This document shows, one piece after another, positions 55,358-62,727 of a stretch of 64,000 nucleotides of DNA. Made by a program: the position numbers and the translations under genes. The notes below the pieces were generated by a model. It searched no databases. It was not told the origin of the DNA and saw nothing but the letters and a program-made list of their open reading frames with translations. The stretch is taken from the NCBI RefSeq assembly GCF_007993065.1, contig NZ_VOPL01000004.1, positions 310,001 to 374,000 on the forward strand, in the 5' to 3' direction. The stretch comes from Paracoccus aurantiacus. GTDB taxonomy: Bacteria; Pseudomonadota; Alphaproteobacteria; Rhodobacterales; Rhodobacteraceae. Every line of letters begins with the position of its first letter. Position 1 is the first letter of the stretch.

Positions 55358-55411
55358 CCGCGCGATGGGCAGGCCAATTACCGGCCATTCAAGGCAGATC
55401 CCATCGCGCGG
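55358..55411. repeat. 54-bp structured inverted repeat
   Basis: A perfect 12-bp inverted repeat (55358-55369 with 55400-55411) encloses 30 bp that contain a smaller GGCC...GGCC hairpin. GGG/CCC can extend the stem past a small internal loop. It lies between the convergent prodomain-like gene and the 70-codon gene. It could be a terminator without U-tract, a structured small RNA, or the footprint of a tiny mobile element; no other copy was seen. Confidence 0.6.
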
Positions 55412-55454
55412 CTCCCCCGAACATTCGCGCATTGCGCGGAAATCCCAAAGTATT

Positions 55455-55667
55455 CTAGCGATTCGGAAAGTCGTCAGGGCTCGATCTGTCCAGATCCGCC
55501 GGGCCGACACGGTCGATCACGACCACCATCCAGTTCAGCACCATGCGCAGATCGGCCGGAAGCTGATCGTTTTCCAGAAGCTGAAGCGGGTGTTCGCGCA
55601 GGTTCGGCCAGCGTTCATAGAAGTCATTTATGGACCTGATGTTAAGGTGCGATTCTGCGCCACTCAT
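55455..55667 (-). CDS. Small hypothetical protein (70 aa)
   Basis: A 70-residue cytoplasmic protein, 'MSGAESHLNIRSINDFYERW...DDFPNR', with no known domain. It has a very good ribosome site (GGAAGGA, seven bases before the ATG), which argues that it is real. The middle 'ENDQLPADLRMVLNWMVVVIDRVG' is an amphipathic helix. It is divergent from the SARP-like regulator and shares a 142-bp intergenic region with it, including the direct repeats. Confidence 0.6.
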   Translation of the reverse strand: MSGAESHLNIRSINDFYERWPNLREHPLQLLENDQLPADLRMVLNWMVVVIDRVGPADLDRSSPDDFPNR

Positions 55668-55727
55668 GTCGTGGTCCTTCCGTTAGAGGTCGATTGCCCC
55701 AGTTTCCCGCAAATCCTCCCGACACCC

Positions 55728-55760
55728 GGTGTGAATAAGGTGTGAGCAGCTTTGCGTAAT
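55728..55760 (+). promoter_or_regulatory. SARP-type operator: heptamer direct repeats before the regulator operon
   Basis: Two identical heptamers GGTGTGA (55728-55734 and 55739-55745) are separated by exactly 4 bp (ATAA). Nine bases further is a -10-like CGTAAT (55755-55760). SARP activators bind heptamer direct repeats with 4-bp spacers about 8 bp before the -10. The site lies 50-82 bp before the regulator's start codon, so autoregulation of the operon is likely. Confidence 0.6.
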
Positions 55761-55809
55761 GATTTGAGTGGCGTAAGCTTTCTTAACCTTTGTTGAGGGC
55801 CGCCCCGTA

Positions 55810-57444
55810 ATGTCCTGTCAAATGGAAATATCCATGTTCGGAACCTGCGCCGTGAAAATCGCGGGCGAGGGGGGTGTCGAGGTGCGTGGCGCGAAGCATC
55901 GCGCGCTGATCGTGTTGCTGGCGACGGCACCGCTTGGCCGCCGTTCGCGGAGCTTCCTGCAGAATACGCTTTGGGGCGATGCTGGTTATGACAGCGGGCA
56001 CCAGAATCTCAGGCGGGCGCTGTCTGATCTTCGAAAGCTGCTTGGCGATGATTTCGACCGCCTGTTTCACACCACCAGCACCGATGTCGAACTTGTGCTG
56101 GATCATGTCCGGATGGTGGGCGATGCGCGACGCGGTGTCTTTCTTGACGATCTGAATGTGCACACGCCGGGATTCGACAGCTGGCGCGAAAGCCATTCCA
56201 GTAACCCCGCGCGCATCTTGGCGCTTTGTCAGGACGCGTCAAATCATACACGACCGCGACCCCGGATCACCGCGCTGCCGATGACCGTGCTGGGCGGCGA
56301 CGCTGTGTTGCGGACGCTTGGTGACTGGGTGGCCGAAGAGATATGCCGCTCGCTCTCGCGCTCGTCGCTTTACACGGTGATCTCGCATCTGTCAGCGCGG
56401 GCAATGGCAACGCGGATGATCGACATTGCCGATGTGCGCAAAACGCTGGATGTCGATTACATGATTACCGGGACCATGCGCCACGCGAAGGGCGATCTGG
56501 TCATGGATTTCGATTTTGTCGATACCCGAAGCGGCGCGATCCTGTGGAACCGCCATATCACCAGCCCCGAGCAGAGCTTTGTTGACGACCTTCCCGAGAA
56601 ACTGGTGAATGTCGTCGTCTCGGCGGGGCGAAGCATTGCGGATGCTGCCGTTGCGCATGCCAGCGATCGGCGCGTCGGAGAGATTGCCGATCACCAGTTG
56701 CTGCTGGCTGGCGTCTCGTTGATGCACCGCTCGCCCATGCGCGACTTCCTGCGCTCTTATGACCTGCTGACCGAGGCTTCGGCGCGGATGCCGCACTCGG
56801 CCGATATTCACGCATGGCTGGGCAAATGGCACGTGCTGAATGTCTTCAAGAACTATACCACCGATATTAGCCGCGATACCCAGCTTGCCCTGGACAGCAC
56901 GCGGCGCGCGCTTGATCTGGACCCGAATTCAAGCTTCGGGCTGACCATAAACGGCTTCGTGCATGTCAATCTGCTGCGTGATCTCGGGCGCGGCGAGGCG
57001 CGATATAACGCGGCGCTGGACATCAATCCGAATGAAAGCCTGTCCTGGTTGCTGCGCGGAACGCTGATGGCATTTCAGGATGATGGCGGCGCGGCGATCC
57101 GCGCAACGGACAGGGCGCGCCATCTCTCTCCGATCGATCCTTTCGGATATTACTACGACAGCCTGTCGGCCTCGGCCCATCTGGCTGCGTGCGATTACGC
57201 GCGGGCGCTGGAACTGGCCGACCGGTCGCTGATGGCGAATGAGCGGCACTTGTCCACATTGCGCACCCGCATCGCGGCGCTTCATTTCACCGGGGATATC
57301 GAAGGCAGCCGGAAGGCCGCCAGCGACATGATGCGCCGCTTCCCGGAATTCCGGCTTGAAAACTATCAACGCGATCATCCGGCGGCATCCTCGGCGACCG
57401 GCCGAAATGTGATCGAGGCATTGAAGGCCGCGGGTGTTCTGTAA
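55810..57444 (+). CDS. SARP-like regulator with TolB-type and TPR regions
   Basis: A 544-residue one-component regulator. Residues 1-130 resemble the OmpR/SARP winged helix and start of a BTAD-like region ('GAKHRALIVLLATAPLGRRSRSFLQNTLW', 'QNLRRALSDLRKLLGDDFDRL'). Residues 160-290 resemble the TolB N-terminal/adenylate-cyclase-associated domain ('WVAEEICRSLSRSSLYTVISHLSARAMA', 'VDYMITGTMRHAKGDLVMDFDFVDTRSGAILW'). The rest is TPR-like ('LDPNSSFGLTINGFVHVNLLRDLGRGEARYNAALDINPNESLSWLL'). There is no membrane helix. It is 20 bp before the PAP2 gene and probably activates the operon. A second ATG at 55822 is possible. Confidence 0.78.
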   Translation: MSCQMEISMFGTCAVKIAGEGGVEVRGAKHRALIVLLATAPLGRRSRSFLQNTLWGDAGYDSGHQNLRRALSDLRKLLGDDFDRLFHTTSTDVELVLDHVRMVGDARRGVFLDDLNVHTPGFDSWRESHSSNPARILALCQDASNHTRPRPRITALPMTVLGGDAVLRTLGDWVAEEICRSLSRSSLYTVISHLSARAMATRMIDIADVRKTLDVDYMITGTMRHAKGDLVMDFDFVDTRSGAILWNRHITSPEQSFVDDLPEKLVNVVVSAGRSIADAAVAHASDRRVGEIADHQLLLAGVSLMHRSPMRDFLRSYDLLTEASARMPHSADIHAWLGKWHVLNVFKNYTTDISRDTQLALDSTRRALDLDPNSSFGLTINGFVHVNLLRDLGRGEARYNAALDINPNESLSWLLRGTLMAFQDDGGAAIRATDRARHLSPIDPFGYYYDSLSASAHLAACDYARALELADRSLMANERHLSTLRTRIAALHFTGDIEGSRKAASDMMRRFPEFRLENYQRDHPAASSATGRNVIEALKAAGVL

Positions 57445-57464
57445 ACAGAGAAAGGAACGGTATC

Positions 57465-58571
57465 ATGTCGGCATCAGGCGGATTTGGCGGCTTCGGTGGG
57501 TTTGGTGGCTTCGGAGGTTTCGGCGGCTTCGGCGGGCTTGCGAATTTCACCGGCCTTGGCGGGTTTCTGGGGCAGGGTGATACCGGGTCCTATGACGCAG
57601 CAACGACGATGGGTCTTCTGACCACGTCCGAGGCATTGGGCCATCTGGCCGGAATAGCGCCCCCGCCTGCAAGCGATGTGCTGCAAATGAACGATCCCGC
57701 GAACATGTCTGGCTGGGCGGTCTGGGTGCGCGGCTCGCTCTATCTGTCGGAATTCATGCGCGGGCTGGCATGGCAGGTTCCGGGTGCGGCGCCTGATCGC
57801 GTCAGTCTGTCCTTCGACGGCGCGCCCCTCGCGGTCCTGCACCGGCCGTCATCGCAGGTTATCGAGGACCAGTGCCGCTATGTCCGCGACTATGCCGCCC
57901 TGCGCGAAGAGAGAGGCACCGAGATCGTGTCGCAGCTTGGCTTTCCGACGCCCTATTTCGCGATGCTTCTTGGGCTGCATTCCGGGCAGCACAAGCACAC
58001 GTTCGAACTGATTACCGCGACGCAGGTTGTGGCTGCGCATGTCGCCATGGTCGCCAAGGCCGCGCTCGCGGTCAGGCGGCCCGATCAGATAGATGCACGG
58101 GTTCAGCCGATGCTGCCGACACCCGGCCACCCTGCGTTTCCGTCGGCCCACGCGACCGAAGCCTATGCGGTTGCGACCGTGCTGGATCATCTTGTCAAAA
58201 GCTGGGGCTCGCTTGCCGATGAAGCCGCACGGCGCGCGCTGATCTATGGCCTGGCAGAGCGTGTGGCCGTGAACCGCACAGTCGCGGGCGTGCATTATCC
58301 CATCGACAGCTGGTGCGGTGCGACGCTTGGCTCGGCGGTCGGCAAAGCCGTGCTGAACCGTTGCGGCCAGCAGACAGCGATCCGCGAGGCAACATATATC
58401 GCTGCCGATCATGACTTCTTCCACCTCGATTTCAGTGACGAGGCGCGCGCTGCGGAACGTGGCCTGACCTATGCCGCCGAGGGAGAGGCCGCGGATGCGG
58501 GCCCTGCTTTCGGCTGGCTTTGGTCGCGCGCAGTCGCAGAGCGGCAGGGCCCCGCACCACAAGGGGGCTGA
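57465..58571 (+). CDS. Soluble PAP2 / vanadium-haloperoxidase-fold enzyme with N-terminal GGF repeat
   Basis: A 368-residue protein. Residues 5-25 are (GGF)6-GGL. The catalytic PAP2 motifs are present: K198...R205-P206 (KX6RP), P226-S-A-H229 (PSxH) and R271...H277...D281 (RX5HX3D, with Asn in place of the usual Ser before Arg). This is the active site shared by acid phosphatases and vanadium haloperoxidases. There is no signal peptide or membrane helix, unlike lipid phosphatases of the family. AAAGGAACGG precedes the ATG. Its stop overlaps the S8 protease start, so the two are made together. Substrate unknown; phosphatase and peroxidase are both possible. Confidence 0.82.
   Translation: MSASGGFGGFGGFGGFGGFGGFGGLANFTGLGGFLGQGDTGSYDAATTMGLLTTSEALGHLAGIAPPPASDVLQMNDPANMSGWAVWVRGSLYLSEFMRGLAWQVPGAAPDRVSLSFDGAPLAVLHRPSSQVIEDQCRYVRDYAALREERGTEIVSQLGFPTPYFAMLLGLHSGQHKHTFELITATQVVAAHVAMVAKAALAVRRPDQIDARVQPMLPTPGHPAFPSAHATEAYAVATVLDHLVKSWGSLADEAARRALIYGLAERVAVNRTVAGVHYPIDSWCGATLGSAVGKAVLNRCGQQTAIREATYIAADHDFFHLDFSDEARAAERGLTYAAEGEAADAGPAFGWLWSRAVAERQGPAPQGG
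57477..57539 (+). repeat. Glycine-phenylalanine (GGF) coding repeat
   Basis: Seven 9-bp units encode six GGF triplets and one GGL. The units use different synonymous codons (for example GGC-GGA-TTT, GGT-GGG-TTT, GGA-GGT-TTC), so the array is kept at protein level and is not a fresh slippage product. Confidence 0.9.
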
Positions 58572-60661
58572 TGATGGCTGAGCGAGATCGCGGACCTGCC
58601 GCGCGCAATCTTCCGCATTATACCGGACCGTATGAGCGCTGGATTTTTTCGCGCGATCTCGGTCGGCCTTTTGCCTTTCCCAGCATCGCCGACGGGCCAG
58701 ATCGCTATTACGCCGCGCTCGCCGAAGGCGGCTTGTCGCCAGATGGAATAGCGGCGCGGCCGCCGAATGCCATCGCGTTGCCGCCGCTGTGGAATATGCT
58801 GGGCGAAGATCTTGCCGCCGTGCCCTTCGTCGTTCACCGCAACGGGGAAGAAATGCCCGAGACAGATGGCGAGGGTCCGGCCCCCGGCATCAGCCTGACA
58901 CAATCCGGGCCGGGGCCTGCGCGCGACGGTCTGCGCGCGCGCTATCGCCTTAACTATCCGGTCGCGGATCGAAGCTGGGTCAGCGACTATGACGAAACGC
59001 TCGGGCTGGCGGACTGGGCCGAACCATCGCGACCGCCTAAGGTGATCGTCGGGGTGATTGATGACGGCATTCCGTTTGCGCATCGCGCGTTCCTGAACCA
59101 GCACGGTAAGACGCGGATCAGTCATTGCTGGCTGCAATCGGGGGCAGCCGGGGCCGGGCGCTCTGCCGTGCCGTTCGGACGCGAATTGATGAATACGCAG
59201 ATCGACGCTCTGCGGGCGGATCATCTCAGCGAAGCGGCACTTTACCTTGCTGCGGGCGCGCTTGATTCTGCCCTGCCGGATCTTGGCCTGCATCTTCGCG
59301 GCAGGGCCAGTCATGGCGCGCATATCGCCGGGATATGTTCCGGAAATGACCCATGCCTGCCGGGACAAAAGGTCGATGAGGATATCGCGATCATCGCGGT
59401 GCAGCTTCCCAATACCGTCGCATGGGACACGTCCGGCTTCGGCAAAGAGATGTATATGCTCAGCGCGCTGCACTATATCTTTCACCGCGCGCGCCTGATC
59501 GCGGGGCATTATGCCCCCGGTCCCAAGGAACTGCCGCTGATCGTGAATTTCAGCTATGGCTGGAGCGCGAACCGACATGATGGCGGCGCCACGATGGAGC
59601 GCGCCTTTGATGAGCTGGTCAGCCGGCGCAAGGCCATCCAGCCCGCGACATCGCTGAATATGCCGATGGGGAATAACTTCGCCAAGCGCATGCACGCCCA
59701 GATCACCCGCGACGATCTGGTCGATGACCGCCAAGAGATCGGCTGGTGGCTGTCGCCGGACGACATGACCTCAAGCTATCTTGAAATCTGGTTGCCGCAG
59801 GGTTTCAACACGAAGGGCTTCCGCGTCACGGTCACGCCGCCGCCGGGATTTGCGACCGACGGCCCGGCGGTGATCGAACTGCGGCCGGGCCAACATGAGG
59901 GCGGCGATCCGCGCGATTTTGCCGATGTGGCCATTGGCGGCGATATTGTCGGCCAGCTCTCGGTCGACCGGCATTTCCGTGAGCGCTGGCGTGTCATGCT
60001 GGCGCTGATCCCAACGAGTTACGCGCATGGCGCGCGGCGACGTTCACCGGCTGGCGAATGGCGTATTCAGATCGAGGCGCCATTCCTGCGCGCTGACGAG
60101 GCAGTCAACATCTGGCTGCAGCGCGACGACGATCCCGGTGTCCTGCGCAGCGGTGGCCGTCAAAGCCACCTGATCGCGCCCGACCGCCCCCGCGCGGATC
60201 AGCAGGGGCAGGACGACGATGAACCTGGAATGCTGCGCGGATATGGCCTGTTCAACGGCATCTCCTCGGCCCCGTCCGTTACCCGCGTGGCAGGTTTCGA
60301 TCAGCACAGCGCGATCCCGAGCCGCTATAGCGGGGCGGGTGGCGTGCAGCGCATCAATGGAAAGGTTGTCGCCTGGGGCGCATCGCCCGCTTTTGCCGCA
60401 GCGGCCGATCAGGGCCAGTTCCGGCCGGGGCTTCCCTCGATCGGGCTGATAAGCGGATCGGGCGTCAGGCTTCAGGGAACCAGCGCCGCCACCGCGATCG
60501 CGACCCGCTGGATGGCCGCGAACATTGCCGAGGGACGGGGCATGACTGATGGGCTGAAGCCGCTTCCACCACTGCCAGAGGAAAAGAAAGACCGTCCGGT
60601 TTCAATCGTGCTGCAGCGCGCGCGTCTGGGGCAGGGGCTGGTGCCGACGGACTGGGGCTGA
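58571..60661 (+). CDS. S8 (subtilisin-family) serine protease without signal peptide
   Basis: A 696-residue protease. The catalytic triad is complete: Asp164 in 'VIVGVIDDGIPFAHRAFL', His248 in 'GRASHGAHIAGICSG', Ser638 in 'QGTSAATAIATRWMA'; 'MGNNF' (368-369) supplies the oxyanion asparagine. The first 155 residues do not resemble a standard prodomain and there is no signal peptide. About 250 residues, including a beta-rich insert ('SYLEIWLPQGFNTKGFRVTVTPPPGF'), lie between the oxyanion Asn and Ser. A Pro-rich tail follows the Ser. The start overlaps the PAP2 stop; ATG 58574 is equally possible. Confidence 0.88.
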   Translation: MMAERDRGPAARNLPHYTGPYERWIFSRDLGRPFAFPSIADGPDRYYAALAEGGLSPDGIAARPPNAIALPPLWNMLGEDLAAVPFVVHRNGEEMPETDGEGPAPGISLTQSGPGPARDGLRARYRLNYPVADRSWVSDYDETLGLADWAEPSRPPKVIVGVIDDGIPFAHRAFLNQHGKTRISHCWLQSGAAGAGRSAVPFGRELMNTQIDALRADHLSEAALYLAAGALDSALPDLGLHLRGRASHGAHIAGICSGNDPCLPGQKVDEDIAIIAVQLPNTVAWDTSGFGKEMYMLSALHYIFHRARLIAGHYAPGPKELPLIVNFSYGWSANRHDGGATMERAFDELVSRRKAIQPATSLNMPMGNNFAKRMHAQITRDDLVDDRQEIGWWLSPDDMTSSYLEIWLPQGFNTKGFRVTVTPPPGFATDGPAVIELRPGQHEGGDPRDFADVAIGGDIVGQLSVDRHFRERWRVMLALIPTSYAHGARRRSPAGEWRIQIEAPFLRADEAVNIWLQRDDDPGVLRSGGRQSHLIAPDRPRADQQGQDDDEPGMLRGYGLFNGISSAPSVTRVAGFDQHSAIPSRYSGAGGVQRINGKVVAWGASPAFAAAADQGQFRPGLPSIGLISGSGVRLQGTSAATAIATRWMAANIAEGRGMTDGLKPLPPLPEEKKDRPVSIVLQRARLGQGLVPTDWG

Positions 60662-60687
60662 ATGTCGCGCGTCTGCCGGAAAGAGGC

Positions 60688-60729
60688 GGTGCGCCGCTGC
60701 GGCAATCCCAACCGCGAAGGCGGCGCACC
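60688..60729 (+). terminator. Hairpin after the S8 protease gene
   Basis: A perfect 10-bp GC stem (60688-60697 with 60720-60729) encloses a further 4-bp stem, 27 bp after the stop codon. No U-tract follows, so it may stabilise the 3' end or need Rho. Confidence 0.6.
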
Positions 60730-60955
60730 TATCCACCCGGCGAGGTTTTGGCGCGGGCAGAATCGCTTCAGGGGCGTGCGATAACTCACAGCCCCTTTTC
60801 TGGCGCAGCGCGTCCAGATCCTTGTAAAACTTAAATAACGCTAAATCGGGTCGGCAGTCATCATGGGCCATGCCGCTGATTCGAGTCAAGCTGCGCGGCG
60901 CTTCGACTGCTGGTTGCGCGTCAGTCAATATTATTCGTATTCAAAATTTTTGGGT

Positions 60956-60969
60956 TTGATAAATTTCAA
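60956..60969 (+). promoter_or_regulatory. FNR-like box upstream of the CoA ligase operon
   Basis: TTGATAAATTTCAA matches the FNR/FnrL consensus TTGAT-N4-ATCAA at nine of ten positions. It lies 68 bp before the CoA ligase start in an AT-rich promoter-like stretch, which suggests control by oxygen. Confidence 0.5.
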
Positions 60970-61036
60970 GCATGTGGCAGGCTCGTGCGTGGCCCTTCGC
61001 GGTTCTAAAACCGCCAAACGGCCGAGGAGGAGGAAG

Positions 61037-62677
61037 ATGACGCATATGCCTCAGCTTGGCCCGTCGGGCCATGTCGACAGTTTCGCGCGCGATAACCTGC
61101 CGCCTGCCGATTGCTGGCCGGAGCTTCGCCTTGGCAGGTTCGAATACCCGCAGTTTCTGAATGCGGCGGTCGAACTGTCGGATCGAATGGTCGACAAGGG
61201 GTTCGGCGATCATACGGCGTTGATCGGGAATGGGCGCATCCGCACCTATAAGGAGCTGACGGACTGGACCAACCGCATCGCCAATGCGCTGACCGAGGAC
61301 TATGGCGTGAAGCCCGGCAATCGCGTGCTGATCCGATCTCCGAACAATCCTGCGATGGTGGCCTGCTGGCTGGCGGCGACGAAAGCCGGTGCGGTGGTGG
61401 TCAATACGATGCCGATGCTGCGCACGGGAGAACTTTCGAAGATTATCGACAAGGCAGAGATCAGTCACGCGCTTTGCGACACCCGTCTGATGGACGAACT
61501 CACCCGTGCCGCGAAGGACAGCCGCTTTCTGGAAACTGTCGTGGGATTTGACGGCACCGCCAATCACGATGCCGAACTGGACCGTTGCGCGCTGACGAAG
61601 CCGGTGCGCTATGACGCCGTGCAGACAGGTCGCGACGATGTTGCACTTCTGGGCTTTACCTCTGGAACCACGGGAGAGCCGAAGGCGACGATGCATTTCC
61701 ATCGCGACCTGCTGATTATCGCCGATGCCTATGCGGCAGAGGTGCTGAACGTTCAGTCAGACGACGTGTTTGTCGGCTCTCCGCCGCTTGCTTTCACCTT
61801 CGGACTTGGCGGGCTGGCCGTCTTTCCGCTTCGCTTCGGTGCTTCGGCGGCATTGCTGGAAACCGCGTCGCCGCCCAATATGATCGAGATAATCGAAAAG
61901 CATCGCGCGACGATCTGCTTCACCGCACCCACCGCCTATCGTGTCATGATGCAGGCAATGGACGAAGGTGCCGACTTGTCCAGCCTGCGCGCCGCGGTTT
62001 CGGCCGGCGAAACCTTGCCCGCGCCGGTCTATCAGGAATGGGTCGAAAAGACCGGCAAGCCGCTTCTGGACGGGATCGGCTCGACCGAGATGCTGCATAT
62101 CTTCATCTCCAACCGCTTCGGCGATTCCCGGCCGGGATGCACGGGCAGGCCGCTGCAGGGATATGAGGCGCGCGTCATCGGACCCGATGGCGCGGAACTG
62201 CCGCGCGGCGAGCTGGGACGGCTGGCGGTTCGCGGCCCGGTCGGGTGTCGCTACATGTCCGATCCGGTGAAGCAGCGCGAATATGTCCTGGATGGATGGA
62301 ACCTGACCGGCGATACATTCTTGCAGGATGAAGAAGGCTATTTCCACTTCGCCGCACGCAATGATGGGATCATCCTGTCCTCGGGCTATAACATCGCCGG
62401 GCCAGAGGTCGAGGCCGCGCTTCTGTCCCATCCCGAGGTGCTGGAATGCGCCGTGGTGGGCGCGCCATGTCCCGAACGCGGCCAGATCGTCGAGGCACAT
62501 GTCGTCATGCGCGACGGTGCCGAGACGGGGCGGGCCATGGCGAAGATCCTGCAGGATCATGTGAAAGCGGCCATCGCGCCCTATAAATATCCGCGCCGCA
62601 TCGTCTTTACAGACAAGCTGCCCAAGACAGAAAGCGGCAAGATCCAACGATTTCGACTGCTTGAAGACAGCGCGTAA
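61037..62677 (+). CDS. 2-aminobenzoate/benzoate-type CoA ligase
   Basis: A 546-residue acyl-adenylate ligase: AMP-binding core 'LLGFTSGTTGEPKATMHFHRD', 'LLDGIGSTEMLHIFIS', 'GWNLTGDTFLQDEEGYFHFAARNDGIILSSGYNIAGPEVE', and the catalytic Lys in 'LPKTESGKIQRFRLLE'. The N terminus 'SFARDNLPPADCWPEL' and overall sequence resemble the 2-aminobenzoate- and benzoate-CoA ligases of aerobic CoA-dependent aromatic pathways. It activates an aromatic acid to its CoA thioester. A GGAGGAGG ribosome site precedes ATG 61037. Genes for ring attack may lie beyond the window. Confidence 0.85.
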   Translation: MTHMPQLGPSGHVDSFARDNLPPADCWPELRLGRFEYPQFLNAAVELSDRMVDKGFGDHTALIGNGRIRTYKELTDWTNRIANALTEDYGVKPGNRVLIRSPNNPAMVACWLAATKAGAVVVNTMPMLRTGELSKIIDKAEISHALCDTRLMDELTRAAKDSRFLETVVGFDGTANHDAELDRCALTKPVRYDAVQTGRDDVALLGFTSGTTGEPKATMHFHRDLLIIADAYAAEVLNVQSDDVFVGSPPLAFTFGLGGLAVFPLRFGASAALLETASPPNMIEIIEKHRATICFTAPTAYRVMMQAMDEGADLSSLRAAVSAGETLPAPVYQEWVEKTGKPLLDGIGSTEMLHIFISNRFGDSRPGCTGRPLQGYEARVIGPDGAELPRGELGRLAVRGPVGCRYMSDPVKQREYVLDGWNLTGDTFLQDEEGYFHFAARNDGIILSSGYNIAGPEVEAALLSHPEVLECAVVGAPCPERGQIVEAHVVMRDGAETGRAMAKILQDHVKAAIAPYKYPRRIVFTDKLPKTESGKIQRFRLLEDSA

Positions 62678-62727
62678 ATCGGCACAGTTGTGATCCATAA
62701 GATAAAACAAGATCAGGGAGAAAAATC

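Larger units (their letters stand above)
60662..61036. other. Intergenic region between the S8 protease and CoA ligase genes
   Basis: This 375-bp gap has two parts. The first holds a strong hairpin (60688-60729). The second is AT-rich from about 60925 to 60970 and contains the FNR-like box, so it is the likely promoter region of the CoA ligase operon. Short open frames on both strands have no ribosome site or recognisable domain. Confidence 0.6.

Noticed and set aside
55275..55785. Repeated CGTAAGCTTT near 55281 and 55772
   Set aside because: Two copies of a 10-mer in different contexts, one after the prodomain gene and one before the regulator; no consistent position relative to a promoter.
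60602..60928. 108-codon minus-strand frame over the end of the S8 protease gene
   Set aside because: It overlaps the protease C terminus and the hairpin, and has no ribosome site or similarity I recognise.
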